From: Hoeflea marina
GTDB taxonomy: Bacteria > Pseudomonadota > Alphaproteobacteria > Rhizobiales > Rhizobiaceae
Length of the DNA stretch: 64,000 nucleotides
Assembly: GCF_003182275.1 (NCBI RefSeq)
Contig: NZ_QGTR01000001.1
Span: forward strand, 1 to 64,000
Direction: 5' to 3'
This document shows, in pieces, positions 61,616 through 64,000 of this stretch. Every line of letters begins with the position of its first letter. Positions within the stretch are counted from its first letter, which is position 1. A program made the position numbers and the translations under genes. The notes beneath the pieces were generated by a model. The model had not been told where the DNA came from, did not search any database, and was given only the letters and a program-made list of their open reading frames with translations.

Positions 61616-61810
61616 TCAGTCCTTGTCGGCGTCCGGCGTCGCGAAATCCAGTGTCGCCGAATCGTCGCCGGAGGACTTGCCGCGCTTTGCCGCGGTCTTG
61701 GCCGCAGCGGGCTTGGCCTTGGGCTTGTCGGTTTCGGCAGCTGCCGCCTTCGGTGCCGGCTTGGCTGCAACCGGCTTTTCGTCGTCTTGCTTCTTGAAGC
61801 GGATCATCAT
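61616..61810 (-). CDS. Small Lys/Ala-rich protein of unknown function
   Basis: This is a 64-residue, low-complexity, highly charged protein: MIRFKKQDDEKPVAAKP, an Ala/Lys/Pro middle with four KPA-type repeats, and an acidic tail TLDFATPDADKD. It is probably disordered and could bind nucleic acid. An AGGA site precedes the double ATG. Its position between two terminators supports a real transcript. I do not recognise a family. Confidence 0.6.
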   Translation of the reverse strand: MMIRFKKQDDEKPVAAKPAPKAAAAETDKPKAKPAAAKTAAKRGKSSGDDSATLDFATPDADKD

Positions 61811-61872
61811 GAATCCTGACTGGTGAGTGTGCGCTGGGCCATGGCTTGGGCGGGCCCCGGGATCCGAATCAG

Positions 61873-61905
61873 AAAGATCCGGATGTCTCCATCCGGGTCT
61901 TTCAC
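61873..61905 (-). terminator. Hairpin after the periplasmic protein gene
   Basis: AAAGATCCGGATG and CATCCGGGTCTTT pair with one non-Watson-Crick position over a TCTC loop. On the minus strand the arm ends in CTTTCTG, a weak T-tract. It lies about 25 bp past the gene's stop. Confidence 0.55.
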
Positions 61906-61928
61906 GTTTCGGCCGTTTAGGCCAGAAG

Positions 61929-63125
61929 TCAGTCGTTGGCGCTCACGGTGACGCCGAGCAGGTCGACCAGCTGCTTCGGGTCGCCCATGCCCGCACCCAT
62001 GATCATCGGGAAGCCAACCGGCTCGGCCGGCGCGGCGGAGATGGTCAGGCTCTGCGGGTTGTCGAGATAGGTGCTGGCGGCGGCCGAGATCTGCTGCTGC
62101 AGCGCCGGCATGTTGAGCTGGCCCAGCATCAGGGGCAGCATGCCCTTGAGCGCCTGGCCCATCTGCTCGCCGGAGACGCCCTGCTGCGCGCCTGCGAAAC
62201 TCAGTGCGCGGGACGTGAGCGACGCGTCATCGAAGCGGATCGATGCATCCACGAAGGAGAGACGGCTCATCATGCCGAGCATCGCGATTCCGGCCGCCTG
62301 GTCGGCCGCCTTCTTGTCGGGATTGGCTGCGGCGGCGGCCTGGGCTTCCTGCAGCGCCTTGGCGAATTCCAGCGTGTATCCGGTGATCTTGAAGCTCATA
62401 TCCAGCTTGCCGACATCGTCGAGGGTCAGGGCGTATTCGCGCATGTCGAGCAGACCGCTGTCGGCCTCCCAGCCCATGTCGAGCGCCAGGGTGCCGCTGA
62501 GCTTCTGGTAGCCGAGCTTGTCGAGCGCGTCCCTGGTCTTCGGCTCCTTGACCTGCGACAGATCGATGAGAATGCCGTTGGCGGTCATCTCGAAATCCAT
62601 GCCCGCGTCGCCGTCCCTGGTGACGGTGCCCTCGGCGCCGGCGAGCGAGAAGACCTTCTCGCCCTTGACGGTGACCGTCATCGGGCCCATCGAGAAGCCG
62701 TCATAGAAGGCCATGGAGGTGAGCGAATCGAGCGTCGGCTTGGCCGGAATCGTCAGGCCCGACATTTCCAGTCCGGTCATGCTGACCGTCGTGTCCTCGA
62801 CGGTCGCGTTGACGTCGTCGATCGACACGGTCTCGGCGGTGTAGCCGCCGTCGGCGGTTTCCGCCACGCCGTCGAACACCAGATCGCCGGCGCCGAACTC
62901 CCCGGTGCCCGGCAGGCTGAGCCTGGCATTGACCAGGGTGACGGTGTCGCCCTCGAGTTCGGCCGCTGCGTAGGTGAGCTTCTGGTTGGACACGGCCAGG
63001 ACTTCGGTGACCTTGGCGGCGAAGCTGTCGGCGTCGAGGGCAAGCGCGGGGGAGGCAAATGCCGCCACGGCCGCGGTGAGCATGGTGGCGGACAGCAGTC
63101 GGCGACAGGCGTGGTGAATCGTCAT
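61929..63125 (-). CDS. Periplasmic protein of unknown function
   Basis: The 398-residue protein has a signal peptide (RRLLSATMLTAAVAAFASPALA, cleaved before LDADSFAAK). The mature part is rich in beta strands with repeating Thr/Val/Gly patterns (VTLVNARLSLPG, DDVNATVEDTTVSMTGLEMSGL, MGPMTVTVKGEKVF), similar in style to AsmA/DUF945-like envelope proteins, but I cannot assign a family. Cysteines are absent from the mature part. The ATG at 63125 is supported by AGAGGA and by the signal peptide. It is a single-gene unit. Confidence 0.75.
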   Translation of the reverse strand: MTIHHACRRLLSATMLTAAVAAFASPALALDADSFAAKVTEVLAVSNQKLTYAAAELEGDTVTLVNARLSLPGTGEFGAGDLVFDGVAETADGGYTAETVSIDDVNATVEDTTVSMTGLEMSGLTIPAKPTLDSLTSMAFYDGFSMGPMTVTVKGEKVFSLAGAEGTVTRDGDAGMDFEMTANGILIDLSQVKEPKTRDALDKLGYQKLSGTLALDMGWEADSGLLDMREYALTLDDVGKLDMSFKITGYTLEFAKALQEAQAAAAANPDKKAADQAAGIAMLGMMSRLSFVDASIRFDDASLTSRALSFAGAQQGVSGEQMGQALKGMLPLMLGQLNMPALQQQISAAASTYLDNPQSLTISAAPAEPVGFPMIMGAGMGDPKQLVDLLGVTVSAND

Positions 63126-63259
63126 GGAAATATCCTCTACTGGCGATGCGGCCTCGGCCGTCACGCGGATCTGAATTGCCCCAAGCGCAGATTGGTAACG
63201 CCTGTCCTGCCCAGCGTCCACAGCTTTATGGTGCATGTGTGACCGCGGCCGCCTCCGCG

Positions 63260-64000
63260 TCAGTCGTCCTCGGCGATGGCTTCGAGGCGTCCCGAGAGAA
63301 AATCCCGCTCGCTGCCATTGCCGCTGAGGCTGATGGCACGACGGTAGGCGGCACGGGCGCTGTCGAAGCGCCGCATCCGCCGCAGCAAGTCGGCGCGCGC
63401 CGCATGAAAAGGCTGGTATTGGCCCAGATCGGCTTCAAGCCGGTCCAGGATACTCAGCGCGGCCTCCGGCCCCTCTGCAAAGGAAACGGCGACAGCCCGA
63501 TTGAGCAGATGGACGGGATTTCCGGTCATGGCGTGCAACCCGTCATAGAGCAGCGCAATATCCCGCCACCCGGTGGCGGCATGGTCCGGGGCCTCCGCAT
63601 GGACGGCGCCAATGGCGGCCTGCAGCTGGAAGGGGCCCGGCGAATGGCGCGACAGGGCGCGGTCCAGCTCGGCCAGGCCGCGGGCGATCATCGCCCGGTC
63701 CCAGAGCGTCCGGTCTTGCCTGTCCAGTGGCACCATGGCGCCATAGGGGTCGCTTCGTGCCGACGCCCGCGCGTGGATGAGCAGCATCAGCGCCAGGAGC
63801 CCCTCGATCTCGGCCTCGGCCGGCCTGAGCACCTTCATCAGCGAGCCCAGACGCAGAGCCTCCTCGCAGAGGTCGGTGCGAAGGTGCGTCGGCCCGGCGG
63901 TTGCCGAGTAGCCCTCATTGAACACGAGATAGATAACCGTCAGCACCGCGTTGAGCCGCTCACTCCACAGGTCGGGTCCGGGAATCTCGAATGGGATGCC
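63260..64000 (-). CDS. C-terminal part of an ECF42-type sigma factor (runs off the window)
   Basis: The frame stays open to the window edge, so the sigma-2 and sigma-4 domains lie beyond 64000. What is visible is the C-terminal extension of this group: IPGPDLWSERLNAVLTVIYLVFNEGYSA, CEEALRLGSLMKVLRPAEAEIEGLLALMLL, GPFQLQAAIGAVHAEAP, LLNRAVAVSFAEGPEAALSILD, and YRRAISLSGNGSERDFL. This TPR-like domain is diagnostic of SigJ/ECF42 factors, which are usually encoded next to DGPF (YCII-related) proteins. Such a gene is therefore expected just beyond the right edge. Confidence 0.85.
   Translation of the reverse strand, partial: GIPFEIPGPDLWSERLNAVLTVIYLVFNEGYSATAGPTHLRTDLCEEALRLGSLMKVLRPAEAEIEGLLALMLLIHARASARSDPYGAMVPLDRQDRTLWDRAMIARGLAELDRALSRHSPGPFQLQAAIGAVHAEAPDHAATGWRDIALLYDGLHAMTGNPVHLLNRAVAVSFAEGPEAALSILDRLEADLGQYQPFHAARADLLRRMRRFDSARAAYRRAISLSGNGSERDFLSGRLEAIAEDD

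Overview
The window reads as high-GC alphaproteobacterial chromosome, most likely Hyphomicrobiales (Rhizobiaceae-like; Hoeflea or a relative would fit, but this is inference). The reasons are the GC-rich codon use, a rhizobial Omp25/31-type porin, the housekeeping blocks purM-purN / phosphatidyltransferase-perM-hdaA-ppk-ppx and rnd / aspS, an OhrR-Ohr pair, and GC-rich palindromic repeats typical of that order. The first ~118 bases are homopolymer runs that look like a degraded contig end.

Layout. 0.2-5 kb: GntR regulator with paired operators, GST, ndk, sulfotransferase, and a haem/flavin ferric-reductase-like protein. 5.3-11.1 kb (minus strand): SDR-uvrC-[VOC]-pgsA-moaD-moaE-ung, several joined by ATGA overlaps. 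11.2-13.1 kb: Ca/Na antiporter and porin. 13.2-15.2 kb: eptA-dgkA operon. 15.4-18.8 kb: GST, a secreted protein plus RNase T2 lipoprotein, an alpha/beta-hydrolase relic, and rlmJ. 18.8-22.1 kb: a molybdopterin oxidoreductase whose last 101 bp is repeated about 1 kb downstream, with an AT-rich insert between the copies carrying one DUF2272-like gene. 22.1-27.1 kb: ohrR/ohr, a phosphoesterase, an HD-GYP protein and Cfa. 27.3-35.9 kb: a higA relic, purN-purM, then the plus-strand run phosphatidyltransferase-perM-hdaA-ppk-ppx. 36-57 kb is accessory. It holds a TetR-headed nine-gene operon of small cofactor-free folds including three DUF1428 copies, an OYE, two LysE exporters around a WYL regulator, ArsR-SRPBCC, AraC, a frameshifted autotransporter plus a second barrel relic, and a lower-GC LysR / TIM-barrel / LLM monooxygenase / SDR / IS110 relic / flavin reductase island. 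57-64 kb returns to core genes: rnd, an MFS transporter, aspS, a small Lys/Ala-rich protein, a periplasmic protein and the C-terminal part of an ECF42-type sigma factor that runs off the window.

How the genes work together. Repair (uvrC, ung), nucleotide supply (ndk, purMN), membrane lipid synthesis and remodelling (pgsA, second phosphatidyltransferase, cfa, eptA with dgkA recycling its diacylglycerol), polyphosphate turnover (ppk/ppx) and DnaA control (hdaA) form the conserved frame. The accessory part is mostly small-molecule detoxification or catabolism, each unit next to a local regulator with a visible operator. The most unusual items are the DUF2272 insert flanked by 101-bp gene-end repeats, the nine-gene TetR operon, the LysR/LLM island, and a set of recent-looking pseudogenes (autotransporter, higA, hydrolase). 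No rRNA, tRNA, CRISPR array or complete transposon was seen.
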